Source: JBKHHU01 sp046539045 (GTDB taxonomy: Bacteria; Planctomycetota; Phycisphaerae; SM23-33). From it: a stretch of 47,432 nucleotides of DNA. Shown here one piece after another: positions 1-7,368 of the stretch. The position numbers and the translations under genes were made by a program. Position 1 is the first letter of the stretch, and the number at the start of each line of letters is the position of its first letter. The notes below the pieces were generated by a model. The model was not told the DNA's origin. It did no database searches and saw nothing but the letters and a program-made list of their open reading frames with translations. The stretch is taken from positions 1 to 47,432 of the forward strand of contig JBKHHU010000004.1 of the NCBI GenBank assembly GCA_046539045.1, read 5' to 3'.

Positions 1-41
1 GCAAGGTGATCGCCATGCTGCTGCAAACGTGTCCAGTCAGG

Positions 42-106
42 CGCATCAACCGCGCGACTACCGTCGCGGGCTCACGGGCGGTCGACTCGTGAGGGCTCCC
101 GATCCG
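42..106. repeat. 65-bp direct repeat, copy 1
   Basis: Identical to 173-237. It contains two dyads, CGCGAC/GTCGCG with a 4-nt loop and CTCACG/CGTGAG with an 11-nt loop, so a transcript could fold into two adjacent hairpins. Copy 1 is followed by a further small hairpin (CAGAG at 111-115, CTCTG at 123-127) and a T-rich stretch. Confidence 0.9.
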
Positions 107-172
107 TCATCAGAGCAAAAACCTCTGTTCCTCTTTTCCTCTGTGTGTGAATCAACACGACTCCCAATGTCT

Positions 173-237
173 CGCATCAACCGCGCGACTACCGTCGCGG
201 GCTCACGGGCGGTCGACTCGTGAGGGCTCCCGATCCG
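173..237. repeat. 65-bp direct repeat, copy 2
   Basis: Perfect second copy of 42-106, starting 131 bp downstream. Its right end forms GGCTC (225-229) / GAGCC (237-241) followed by GAAC and five T residues (246-250), which resembles a weak intrinsic terminator on the plus strand. Confidence 0.9.
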
Positions 238-271
238 AGCCGAACTTTTTGACAGTCATTCCCGCTTGTAT

Positions 272-298
272 GGGTAAACACCCTACCCGAAAATTACC
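272..298. promoter_or_regulatory. TACCC-type element, candidate operator 1
   Basis: The 27 bases match 21 of 27 bases at 1514-1540. The core is GGGTA-N7-TACCCG, an inverted pair of TACCC half sites. TACCCAT on the minus strand at 271-277 fits the NarL heptamer consensus TACYYMT. It lies upstream of the LuxR-type regulator gene (start 533). Binding by that regulator is inference. Confidence 0.45.
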
Positions 299-532
299 TG
301 AGCATTGTTGCTTCCATCAATCACTCCGACCCAAATTCCGGTCGATGTGCGCATATGTCATTTCAGACCAATATATTGTGATCGGTCTGAGCAGTAGAAC
401 GAAATCTAATGGCGGACCGTGGGAAGTTAAGAACCCTTAATAATTAAGAAATCGCCGGGGTAGCTGGCCTATCCTGTAATGATAGGAATTCTCGTAAAAA
501 GGATATTCCCGGTGGTAGCAAGGAAAACGGAA

Positions 533-1480
533 ATGTCGGAAGCGGGTGATCTACAGTCGGACCTGTCTCAAACTCAGTGCAGTGGTGACGGCAACGGCAT
601 TATTCTGGTGCTTGAAAGCGATGCGACGCTGGTCCGAAGATACGAAGAGTTCCTGGAATCGATCAGCCATCGCATATTAACAGCAGAGTCCGCCCAGGAG
701 CTTCTGGACCTTGCGGGGCTGGAGAAAGCGGACGCGGTTATCGTCGAGCCGGAGAGCGCCGACGACGGGCTGGCGCTGATCCGTTCTCTTCGGGAATTGC
801 TCCCGCACTGCCCGATTGTCGTCGTCAGCAGAGACGACCGGCCGGGGGCCATTGAGGCGGCATTCCGAATGGGTGCTTCGGAGTACCTGACCAAACCGGT
901 GGAATCGATGGAGCAGTTCGGCTTGTCGCTACAGAAGGCGTTCGCCGCCCACAGAAAGGTGCGGGAACTGAACGAACGCATCGCCGACCTGCAGAAGGCG
1001 GTCGGTGCCAAAGAGGCCGATCTGAACGACACTGCCTGTCAATTGAGGCAAGCCAACGAGGTCCTCCATGAGAAGACCGCTGCTTTGAACGAGTTGCTGC
1101 GGGGTGTGGAGCGCCAGCGCGAGATGCTGGCGGAGAGTATCGGCAAGCAGATCGACGAGGTGGCCCTGCCTCTGCTGCACCGGCTTGGCAGGCAGCTGGC
1201 CGGAGAGCGGGCGAACCTGATCGATCAGGTAAGCGATTTCCTTAGCGGCCTGGCCGACCCGTACATGGACAAGGCGACCCGGGCGCTCGGGAATCTTTCC
1301 CCCACCGAGCGGCGCCTGTGTCATCTCATTCGCCGAGGGCTGACCAATGGAGAGATCGCCAGAATGGAGCACGTCTCTCCCCAAACCGTGAGCACCCATC
1401 GCAAGAACATCCGCAAGAAGCTCGGCCTGACCAATAAGCAGGTGAATCTGGCCAGTTATCTCGATGGGCTTCTTGGATGA
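533..1480 (+). CDS. Response-regulator-like protein with LuxR-type HTH
   Basis: 315 aa. Residues 23-130 have the order and spacing of a CheY-like receiver: an acidic patch (E28, D30), the strand ending in VIVE and the TKP lysine (K121). The phosphoacceptor aspartate position is Glu72, so classical phosphorylation is unlikely. Residues about 135-200 form a coiled coil, probably for dimerisation. Residues 255-315 are a LuxR/GerE helix-turn-helix (LSPTERRLCHLIRRGLTNGE onward). I chose ATG 533 because AAGGA lies a few bases upstream; the in-frame ATG at 479 has no ribosome binding site. No histidine kinase lies next to it. Probable role: cytoplasmic transcription regulator of unknown input. Confidence 0.85.
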   Translation: MSEAGDLQSDLSQTQCSGDGNGIILVLESDATLVRRYEEFLESISHRILTAESAQELLDLAGLEKADAVIVEPESADDGLALIRSLRELLPHCPIVVVSRDDRPGAIEAAFRMGASEYLTKPVESMEQFGLSLQKAFAAHRKVRELNERIADLQKAVGAKEADLNDTACQLRQANEVLHEKTAALNELLRGVERQREMLAESIGKQIDEVALPLLHRLGRQLAGERANLIDQVSDFLSGLADPYMDKATRALGNLSPTERRLCHLIRRGLTNGEIARMEHVSPQTVSTHRKNIRKKLGLTNKQVNLASYLDGLLG

Positions 1481-1513
1481 CGGAGGGACTCGGAGCCCCC
1501 GCCCCTTAGTGTC

Positions 1514-1540
1514 GGGTATTAACCCTACCCGTAGTTTACC
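1514..1540. promoter_or_regulatory. TACCC-type element, candidate operator 2
   Basis: Similar to 272-298 (21 of 27 bases). It combines GGGTA, TACCCG and, just downstream, a perfect NarL-type heptamer TACCCAT at 1537-1543. It lies about 115 bp upstream of the chemoreceptor gene. Two like elements in front of two adjacent genes suggest a shared regulator. Confidence 0.45.
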
Positions 1541-1655
1541 CATGGTTTGGCCGTGCTGTTATTCCTGTTTTTCCTGAACAGGCCGATGAGATGAATGAGC
1601 CTGAACGGTCACGGGGATCGCAGCAGGTCACACAGTTTAATAAAGGGATGCACAG

Positions 1656-3569
1656 ATGTTCAAGAACATGACAGTCGGGAAGAAGATTCTGGCGGGGTTC
1701 GCAAGTCTGATGGTGCTTCTGGTCATCGTTGCCACCACTTCCTACGTTTCTCTCAATTCGGCTTCGGACGGTTTCGAAGCCTACCAGGGGCAGGTGCGGG
1801 AGGCCGATCGGGTCGTCCGGATGCAGACGTCACTGATCAATGCCCGTCTCTACCTGTCGACCTTCCTGCGAACCGAGGAAGATGCCGATCGAAAGAAGTT
1901 CGCTGCCGAGGCGGAGAACCTCCAGACGATCGTCAAGGAGGTTCGCGAACAGACCACCAGCAGTGCCCGGTTGGCCAAGGTTGAGCGGATTGCCGAAGGG
2001 GCCGCGGAATACCGCACCGGTGCGGCAGGCATTGACGAGGCCATTGACGAGCAGGTCAGCCTGGTCGGGGAGTTGACGCCGGCAGGACAGGTGGTACAGG
2101 AGTGTCTGTCTCGGATATCTGCTGGTATCGGTGCAAACGGCAAAGACGCCGAGGCGGTGCGGCGTATCGGGCAGGCGGGCGTGAATGCCAGCCAAGCACG
2201 GTTCCACGTGGCCCGCCTGTTGGACACGGGCAACAGCGAACATGTCAAGGACGCCAAGGCAGAACTTGAAAAACTCGTGGACGAACTCAAGGTGCTGAAC
2301 GAACTGCTCCCAGACGCCCAGTCGCAGCGGGAGGTCCAGAAGGCACGCCAGAGCGCCCAACTCTATCGCGACCTCCTGGACGGGCTTGGCTCTACCGTCG
2401 CCAGACGCGAGGCTGAAGTGGCCGCCGTTGCTCAGCTGGGACAAAAGATCGACCGGCTCGGCGAGGAAATCAAAGACAACATCAAGGAGGAACAGCAGCA
2501 ACTCGGCAAAGAGAAGAAGGCTGCCAACGCCAGCGCGGTGGTATTCATCGCGGTGCTGAGTGTGGGTGCGGTTCTGGCAGGCGTGGTCCTGGCCGTCCTG
2601 ATCACCCGCGGGATCAGCAAGACGCTGACGCGGATTATCGACGGGCTCAGCAGTTCCAGCGAGCAGACGACCTCTGCGGCCACGCAGGTCTCTGCCAGCA
2701 GCCAGACGCTCGCAGAAGGTGCAAGCGAGCAGGCAGCCAGCATCGAAGAAACCACCTCCAGCGTCGAAGAGATGAACGCGATGACCACCCAGAATGCCGC
2801 CAACGCCGGCGAGGCCAAGTCGCTGGCCGACGAAGCCCAGCGGGTGGCGGAGAAGGGCACCGCGGCGATGGGTCGCATGAGCAAGGCCATCGACGACATC
2901 AAGACCAGTGCCGACGAGACGGCCAAGATCGTTCGCACCATCGACGACATCGCCTTCCAGACCAACCTGCTTGCCCTGAACGCCGCGGTAGAAGCGGCCC
3001 GGGCCGGCGAGGCGGGCAAGGGATTCGCCGTGGTGGCTGAGGAAGTACGCACGCTGGCCCAGCGGTCGGCAGAGGCGGCCAAGAACACCAACCAACTGAT
3101 CGAAGAGTCGGTCCAGAACGCCACCAGCGGTGTCGAGATCAACTCCGAGGTCTCCGAGGTGCTCGAGCAGATCGCCGGCACCAACCGCAAGGTCAACGAC
3201 CTGGTCAGCGAGATCGCCTCTGCCAGCAACGAGCAGTCCGAGGGCATCAATCAGATCAGCCTTGCCGTCGGCCAGATGGATCAGGTGACCCAGTCCAACG
3301 CCGCCAACGCCGAGGAATCCGCCAGCGCGGCAGAGGAACTCTCCGCCCAGGCAGAGGAACTCAACGCGATGGTGGAACAGTTGCGGAAGATGGTCGGTGG
3401 CAAGCAGTCCGGTGGCGGGTTCCACGTGGACCGCAAGCGGGTGAAATCCCAGCAGCACCACGCCACCCGCAAACCGGCAGTCAGCGGCCCGAGTCCGAAG
3501 CAGGCCGAGAAGGACAATCCGGAAAAGATGATCCCGATGAACGACGACGCCCAACTGGCGGAGTTCTGA
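1656..3569 (+). CDS. Methyl-accepting chemotaxis protein
   Basis: 637 aa transmembrane chemoreceptor. TM1 is at about 11-31 and TM2 at about 294-316, enclosing a mostly helical periplasmic sensor of about 260 residues. After TM2 only one HAMP-like helix (residues 317-335) precedes the signalling domain, so the HAMP module is short. The cytoplasmic hairpin carries the conserved tip DIAFQTNLLALNAAVEAARA (431-450), which contacts CheA/CheW. Ala/Glu/Gln-rich flanks give candidate methylation sites. No CheR/CheB-binding pentapeptide is seen at the C terminus. AAAGGGA precedes ATG 1656. No other chemotaxis gene is nearby, so it must work with a core encoded elsewhere. Confidence 0.95.
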   Translation: MFKNMTVGKKILAGFASLMVLLVIVATTSYVSLNSASDGFEAYQGQVREADRVVRMQTSLINARLYLSTFLRTEEDADRKKFAAEAENLQTIVKEVREQTTSSARLAKVERIAEGAAEYRTGAAGIDEAIDEQVSLVGELTPAGQVVQECLSRISAGIGANGKDAEAVRRIGQAGVNASQARFHVARLLDTGNSEHVKDAKAELEKLVDELKVLNELLPDAQSQREVQKARQSAQLYRDLLDGLGSTVARREAEVAAVAQLGQKIDRLGEEIKDNIKEEQQQLGKEKKAANASAVVFIAVLSVGAVLAGVVLAVLITRGISKTLTRIIDGLSSSSEQTTSAATQVSASSQTLAEGASEQAASIEETTSSVEEMNAMTTQNAANAGEAKSLADEAQRVAEKGTAAMGRMSKAIDDIKTSADETAKIVRTIDDIAFQTNLLALNAAVEAARAGEAGKGFAVVAEEVRTLAQRSAEAAKNTNQLIEESVQNATSGVEINSEVSEVLEQIAGTNRKVNDLVSEIASASNEQSEGINQISLAVGQMDQVTQSNAANAEESASAAEELSAQAEELNAMVEQLRKMVGGKQSGGGFHVDRKRVKSQQHHATRKPAVSGPSPKQAEKDNPEKMIPMNDDAQLAEF

Positions 3570-3585
3570 GTCGGCTAACGATCCC

Positions 3586-3643
3586 CGATCGGCGGGTCTC
3601 CTGCCTCCGGCAGGCAAGCCGGACCCGCCGACGGCGGATCGGT
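3586..3643. terminator. Nested hairpin after the chemoreceptor gene
   Basis: CGGCGGGTC (3590-3598) pairs with GACCCGCCG (3622-3630). Inside it CCTGCC (3600-3605) pairs with GGCAGG (3609-3614). An outer CCGATC/GGATCGG arm extends the fold. There is no T tract, so this may be a factor-assisted terminator or a REP-like element. Confidence 0.5.
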
Positions 3644-3742
3644 TTCTGAGACGGCCTGTCTGCAGCAGGCCAACGAATCAACGAAACAACGAGATGAACG
3701 AACTGTGAATGGGTGCGGAAAGGCCCGGCCGGTGCTGAGGAT

Positions 3743-3762
3743 ATCAGCCCGGCCGGGCTGAT
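3743..3762. terminator. Perfect 20-bp palindrome between convergent genes
   Basis: ATCAGCCCGGCCGGGCTGAT, followed by GTTTTGC on the plus strand. It lies between the plus-strand chemoreceptor gene and the minus-strand gene at 3913-4272, as expected for a bidirectional terminator. Confidence 0.5.
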
Positions 3763-3912
3763 GTTTTGCGCTGCTGTGATCGGGGCGGCGAGCCGGAAGC
3801 CCCGCCGCCCGAGTTCGATAGGTTTTTTGCCCGACGGAACAGAGCTGGGCATGGGTGCGGACGGCCGGTGGATTTGTCAGCGGCCTGTTGGCTCCGTTCC
3901 GTCGGGAATCCA

Positions 3913-4272
3913 CTATCGGTGGTTGCCGCCTTTTCCTTTGCGGAATGTTGCTCTTTTACCGGTTTTCTCCTGCGAATTGTTCAGTCCCGCTGCAAGGAAG
4001 GTCAGGCAGACTTTGCGGGTGGTCTCGCTGCTCGGACCGTCCAGCAACTGGTGCAGTTTGTTGGCCGCTTCGTAGATGCCCGTCGCCAGTCGGTGTTTGA
4101 CCAGGAGCGTGGCGAGTTCTTCCTCCAACTGCAGTCGCTGCTTGAGGCGGTTGCTGGTAAGCATGGGTCGGAACCGGGATGGGGCCAGGTTCAGTTCGTT
4201 GAGGATTTCCGCGGGGGATTTGCCATCTTCGATGAGACGGGCGAGCGTGTCGACGTTGTTCGTTCTGGGCAT
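3913..4272 (-). CDS. Hypothetical small HTH-like protein
   Basis: 119 aa, soluble, mostly helical. Residues 5-40 (LARLIEDGKSPAEILNELNL and following) resemble a helix-turn-helix of the kind that counts elements in small DNA-binding proteins. The C-terminal 20 residues are basic. The start is fixed by AGGAGG seven bases before ATG 4272; an upstream TTG would put the ribosome site inside the gene. The call as DNA-binding is a reading of helical pattern only; no family is recognised. Confidence 0.65.
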   Translation of the reverse strand: MPRTNNVDTLARLIEDGKSPAEILNELNLAPSRFRPMLTSNRLKQRLQLEEELATLLVKHRLATGIYEAANKLHQLLDGPSSETTRKVCLTFLAAGLNNSQEKTGKRATFRKGKGGNHR

Positions 4273-4449
4273 TTCGTACCTCCTTGGCAATAATCCGGGC
4301 CGCTGCGTGCGGGCCCCTCACCCTCTCCAGCGGCGGCAAGGTTTGAGCGCGCGCCCATTGCCGCCGGCGGGGCGATTGGGTCGAAAACCGTGATCGGCCG
4401 GGGAGATGTTTTTTCGTAGTTTTCCGCAGTTACGAAGAGCCTGTGTGCA

Positions 4450-4481
4450 GCGGCGCGCGCACAAACCTTGCCGCGCGCCGC
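4450..4481. repeat. Perfect 10-bp GC-only inverted repeat
   Basis: GCGGCGCGCG (4450-4459) pairs with CGCGCGCCGC (4472-4481) around a 12-nt loop. A second hairpin, GTCGGCT (4508-4514) with AGCCGAC (4520-4526), lies closer to the YqaE gene. Both sit downstream of that minus-strand gene and may stop its transcript; neither has a T tract. Confidence 0.5.
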
Positions 4482-4569
4482 GCTTCGGAGGGGGCAGAAA
4501 TGCGCCTGTCGGCTCAGCCAGCCGACCGAGTCGAAGAGGTTGTAAATCTCGCTTCAGACACTAATTACG

Positions 4570-4728
4570 TTACTTGCTGACGATGACCCAGATGGCATGA
4601 ATGATGCCGGGGATGTATCCCAGAAGCGTCAGAAGAATGTTGAGCCAGAAGTGAAACCCGAGGCCCACCTGCAGGAAGACTCCCAAGGGGGGCAGAAGAA
4701 TGGCCACGATTATTCGCAGAATATCCAC
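4570..4728 (-). CDS. YqaE/Pmp3 family small membrane protein
   Basis: 52 aa, too short and GTG-started for a simple ORF scan. Translation begins M(GTG)DILRIIVAILLPPLGVFL and ends AIWVIVSK. It shows the family hallmarks: two transmembrane helices (about 5-24 and 29-49), the LPPLGVFLQVG turn and the LNILLTLLGYIPGIIHAIWV motif. The Pmp3/UPF0057 family is linked to membrane potential and salt or cold stress in other organisms. GGAG lies about ten bases upstream. It lies 144 bp downstream of the CsbD gene on the same strand, which suits a common stress role. Confidence 0.9.
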   Translation of the reverse strand: MDILRIIVAILLPPLGVFLQVGLGFHFWLNILLTLLGYIPGIIHAIWVIVSK

Positions 4729-4872
4729 TGTTGTCGCTCCGATCAAAGTCCGTTGCGGCCGATGCGGGCAGCCCCGCGTCGGCGGAAGATCCCCTCGAAA
4801 ACTTATGGGGCGCCGGACCGGACACGCCCGATCAGGCAGGAGTGAGACGTCGGCAGGATGCCCCTGCCGACG

Positions 4873-5097
4873 TCACTCGTTGTGCTTGTCCGCCCATTCC
4901 TGCATGGATTCCAGCCAGCGATTGACCTGTTCCATGGCACTTTCGCGAGATTCACCATAGACCTGCTGAACCCGCCCGACGAGCTTCTCCTTGGAGCCCT
5001 GAATCTGGTCCATATCGGACTCGGTCAGCTTGCTCCACCGCTCGTGGGCGTAGCCCTTCAACTCATTCCAGTTGCCTTTGAGAATCTGTTCATTCAT
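4873..5097 (-). CDS. CsbD family stress protein
   Basis: 74 aa. MNEQILKGNWNELKGYAHER is the typical CsbD N terminus, followed by the conserved SKLTESDMDQIQGSKEKLVG region and an amphipathic C-terminal helix. CsbD-like proteins are small hydrophilic general-stress proteins of unknown biochemistry. ATG 5097 is chosen by homology, since upstream in-frame codons overlap the preceding lipoprotein gene. No clear Shine-Dalgarno sequence is present, so translation may be coupled to the lipoprotein gene that ends 25 bp upstream. Confidence 0.93.
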   Translation of the reverse strand: MNEQILKGNWNELKGYAHERWSKLTESDMDQIQGSKEKLVGRVQQVYGESRESAMEQVNRWLESMQEWADKHNE

Positions 5098-5122
5098 GGG
5101 CGGCTTCGAACGTATCTCAACT

Positions 5123-5266
5123 TCAGTCGGTTTCTTCTTCCAGTTCGTCGGTCGTCTCTTCGACCGGATCGTCGTCGTCCTCACAGCCGGGGAGGACCGA
5201 AACGGTTCCGACGGCGAACAGTGCGACCAGGAACGACGCCATCAGTTTCTTGAGCAGTTCCTTCAT
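5123..5266 (-). CDS. Small acidic lipoprotein C
   Basis: 47 aa, missed by length filters. MKELLKKLMASFLVALFAVG is a signal sequence leading to the lipobox LPGC (Cys28). The mature 20-residue tail is almost entirely acidic (EDDDDPVEETTDELEEETD). It is clearly paralogous to the 56-aa protein at 5768-5938: same KLM start, same FAVG..(S/A)VLP(G/A)C and the same DDDDP(V/I)EET. AGGAG lies seven bases before ATG 5266. In form it recalls entericidin-like mini-lipoproteins. Location is presumably outer or inner membrane, facing the periplasm; function unknown. Confidence 0.88.
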   Translation of the reverse strand: MKELLKKLMASFLVALFAVGTVSVLPGCEDDDDPVEETTDELEEETD

Positions 5267-5408
5267 GATTTCTCCTCTTCTGAGCATAGGTAAACGGATC
5301 TTCGGTAAGTCAACCGTAGTATAGACGTCCGCCGCGGGGAAAACCGTGCGGCAGCGAAGATCGCCGGAAATCGGACGGTTCGCCCTGTCGACAGACTCAA
5401 TAGAGCGA

Positions 5409-5723
5409 CTAGTCCACTTCGAGTTCCGCGTCGTCGGTTTCGACGTCGATTTCCTTCTCGTCCAGCGGGTCGTCGTTCTCGTTCATCCGGTCGAACTTGT
5501 CGTCCTCGTCAAGCTCGTCTCCCAGTTCGTCGAGTTCTTCGTCGGCCTCGTCCAACGCGTCATCGACTTCTTCGTCGGCCTCGTCCAACGCGTCATCGAC
5601 TTCTTCACCGGCTTCCTCGCCGGTACCTTCTTCATACTCGCAGCCGCCGAGGAGCGCACCGGACCCGAGGGCCAACAGCGCCACCAGCAGCCACGTGTTC
5701 AGCTTGTTACGGAGTGAACGCAT
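5409..5723 (-). CDS. Acidic lipoprotein B with tandem 11-residue repeat
   Basis: 104 aa. Signal sequence and lipobox LLGGC (Cys28), then about 76 residues of which roughly half are Asp or Glu. Two perfect copies of an 11-residue unit (EEVDDALDEAD) are encoded by a perfect 33-bp tandem repeat at 5535-5600. GAGGTG precedes ATG 5723. It lies 44 bp downstream of lipoprotein A on the same strand. The tail is likely disordered or weakly helical and could bind cations or cell-wall components; this is inference from charge only. Confidence 0.85.
   Translation of the reverse strand: MRSLRNKLNTWLLVALLALGSGALLGGCEYEEGTGEEAGEEVDDALDEADEEVDDALDEADEELDELGDELDEDDKFDRMNENDDPLDEKEIDVETDDAELEVD
5535..5600. 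repeat. 33-bp tandem repeat, two perfect copies
   Basis: Units 5535-5567 and 5568-5600 are identical at the DNA level, with six more matching bases at 5601-5606. They encode the duplicated 11-residue acidic block of lipoprotein B. Identity at synonymous positions shows a recent duplication. Confidence 0.95.
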
Positions 5724-5767
5724 GCTTCACCTCATTTCGAGATAGCAACGCCGGAATGCAGGGGATC

Positions 5768-5938
5768 TCAGAGTTCCTCTTCCATTTCGTCTTCCACATC
5801 TTCGGCGCCTTCTTCGATATCTTCGCCGGTTTCTTCTATCGGGTCATCATCGTCGCATGCCGGCAGCACGGCGGTGGCTCCGACGGCGAACATCCCGATC
5901 AGCACGGACTTCATCAGTTTCTCAAGCAATGATCTCAT
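5768..5938 (-). CDS. Small acidic lipoprotein A
   Basis: 56 aa. MRSLLEKLMKSVLIGMFAVG signal sequence, lipobox LPAC (Cys28), then a 28-residue tail with about 20 Asp/Glu and no Lys/Arg. It is a paralogue of the 47-aa protein at 5123-5266, with Cys28 at the same position in all three lipoproteins of the cluster. AGAGGAG lies just before ATG 5938. It is the first gene of the apparent minus-strand unit lipoprotein A - B - C - CsbD - YqaE. Confidence 0.88.
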   Translation of the reverse strand: MRSLLEKLMKSVLIGMFAVGATAVLPACDDDDPIEETGEDIEEGAEDVEDEMEEEL

Positions 5939-6064
5939 GGGGCTCCTCTCTATTGGTAAAGACAGTAATCTCGGTTCACCATGAGAAGTGTAGACACAAC
6001 CGCGCCGAATCCCCATCGCCCCGTGGTTTTGTCGTGCATCGTAAGTAATTTGGATGCTAGTCAG

Positions 6065-7051
6065 TTAAGGCTGAGTGTAGAGTTCCTCAGCCGCGGCGAG
6101 TTCCGATTGGATCTCTTCGACAAGCTCCTCCGGGGCCAGCACCCGTGCATGCCGGCCGAAGCCCAGCAACCAGCGTTTGAACTCGACGGTGCTGGACAAC
6201 TCGAACTCCACAATGCACCCGTCATCGTCGTCGGTGACGATCTTCTGCGAGTCGTGCCACTGCATTTCCCGCACGTTGACCGCAGCCCACCCGGTGAAAC
6301 GGGCGCGGATTGTCCGGACCGTGCCCGGCCCGAACACACCGAACGCCCCGTGGGTATGTTTGGCCAGGGAAAACGTCCGCGGCACGTCGAAATCCTTGTC
6401 CAGCGGGCAGACATCCTGCACCCGCGCGATCTTGAGCGTGCGGACCTCGTTATACTCCGCCAGATAGCCGATGCAGTACAGCGACGCGTGCAGCAGCACC
6501 AGCCCGTACGGGTGAAACTCGGAGGTGATGTCGGTATCCCTGCTGGCCGAGTGGTAGGTGATTCTGACGGCATGGTTGTCGAAGATCGCCCGGTTGAGGG
6601 TCGCGATCTCGGTGCTGTGCTCGGAGTAGTCGTGATGGGCCAGGCTCTTGATGAGAATGGTCTGGTCCATCGCGTCGAAGTAATGCAGAGCGCGTGTCGG
6701 AAGGAGGGTCTTGATCTTCTGCAGTGCGGTCTGCAGCCCCAAGCCGAACGGCGTCCCGCGCAGGGGCGTCAGCAGTTGCTGCGACATGTAGAGGCTGAGC
6801 ATCTCGGTCATGCTCAACTGAAATTGCGTCGAATCGAGGAAATCGCCCTCGATGCTCCAGAATTTCTTGCCGAAATCCCGCTGCTCGCTCCGGATGGGGA
6901 AGATGGTTCTCAGCACGTTCAGGTCGCGCTGGACGGTGCGCTTGCTCGTGCCCAGCCGCTCGGAAAGTTCATCGGTGCTGATTCCGAAGCGATGGGACTG
7001 CATCGTCATCAGAATCTTCCACTGGCGCGACAGCGTCTCTCCACGTGCCAT
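6065..7051 (-). CDS. WYL-domain transcriptional regulator (YafY-like)
   Basis: 328 aa. The N terminus (residues 5-60) is a DeoR/HTH_11-type winged helix (ISTDELSERLGTSKRTVQRD). The middle, about residues 140-215, contains the WYL core (ITYHSASRD... HPYGLVLLHASLYCIGYLAEY), which in this family senses a ligand, often nucleotide or DNA-damage related. A C-terminal extension follows (VEFKRWLLGFGRHARVLAPE). AAAGGA precedes ATG 7051; the reading frame is open further upstream but without a better start. It is transcribed away from the DUF4143 gene, but the 317-bp gap makes a regulatory link uncertain. Confidence 0.9.
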   Translation of the reverse strand: MARGETLSRQWKILMTMQSHRFGISTDELSERLGTSKRTVQRDLNVLRTIFPIRSEQRDFGKKFWSIEGDFLDSTQFQLSMTEMLSLYMSQQLLTPLRGTPFGLGLQTALQKIKTLLPTRALHYFDAMDQTILIKSLAHHDYSEHSTEIATLNRAIFDNHAVRITYHSASRDTDITSEFHPYGLVLLHASLYCIGYLAEYNEVRTLKIARVQDVCPLDKDFDVPRTFSLAKHTHGAFGVFGPGTVRTIRARFTGWAAVNVREMQWHDSQKIVTDDDDGCIVEFELSSTVEFKRWLLGFGRHARVLAPEELVEEIQSELAAAEELYTQP

Positions 7052-7368
7052 CCTGCATCCTTTCCCGAACCACCGATCAGTCCACGCACGGATACCAATC
7101 CGTCGGCACCGGCAGGAAGAATGTACTCGCTGGAGACTGTCTGCACAAGCTTTGCAGACCATTCGGCCCGAGGTATGCGCCCGCAACCCGCCGACAGGTA
7201 GGTTGTCCATCGCTGTCATAGCGAATAGGAGGTGGGTCGGGAAGATGCGTAGATTCATCGCGGAGGGGCGGTATGGAGGCGGACGCTCGAAGCCCGGACA
7301 CTTTTGCGATTAGGCTGATTCAAAATCGAAGTTTGAAATAGCTTTGAGCTACTGTATTATTGTGCGCA
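7052..7368. other. Divergent intergenic region
   Basis: It separates the WYL regulator (minus) from the DUF4143 ATPase (plus). Only the last 50 bases show structure: a dyad and a promoter described separately. The rest is GC-rich and featureless. Confidence 0.5.
7319..7360 (+). promoter_or_regulatory. Sigma70-like promoter with dyad
   Basis: TTGAAA (7333-7338), a 16-bp spacer and TATTAT (7355-7360), each one base from consensus. The expected start of transcription is near 7367, and the ATG is at 7369, so the mRNA would be leaderless. TTCAAA (7319-7324) and TTTGAA (7332-7337) form a dyad overlapping the -35 box, a possible operator. Confidence 0.6.

Larger units (their letters stand above)
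1..532. other. Intergenic region with repeats and a regulatory element
   Basis: I find no convincing protein gene here; the short open frames lie inside the repeats. The region holds two copies of a 65-bp direct repeat, small hairpins followed by T-rich runs (111-137 and 225-250), and a TACCC-containing element at 272-298. The last 150 bases are AT-richer than the surrounding genes, as expected for a promoter region of the regulator gene starting at 533. Confidence 0.6.
3570..3912. other. Intergenic region between convergent genes
   Basis: No protein gene is supported. It holds two strong hairpins (3586-3643 and 3743-3762) that can end transcription from both sides. The rest shows nothing recognisable. 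Confidence 0.6.

Noticed and set aside
1582..1589. GCCGATGA upstream of the chemoreceptor gene resembles a sigma28 -10 box.
   Set aside because: No TAAA-like -35 box lies 15 bases upstream, so a flagellar-type promoter is not supported.
1830..3617. A 595-codon open frame on the minus strand.
   Set aside because: It is antisense to an unmistakable chemoreceptor; such long mirror frames follow from the high GC at third codon positions. Its translation has no recognisable domains.
4391..4436. T6 run followed by a TTCGTA/TACGAA hairpin.
   Set aside because: The T run lies on the wrong side of the hairpin for a terminator on either strand.
4565..4845. Open frames on both strands around 4565-4845.
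   Set aside because: The YqaE/Pmp3 peptide in another minus-strand frame explains the region; the other translations look random.
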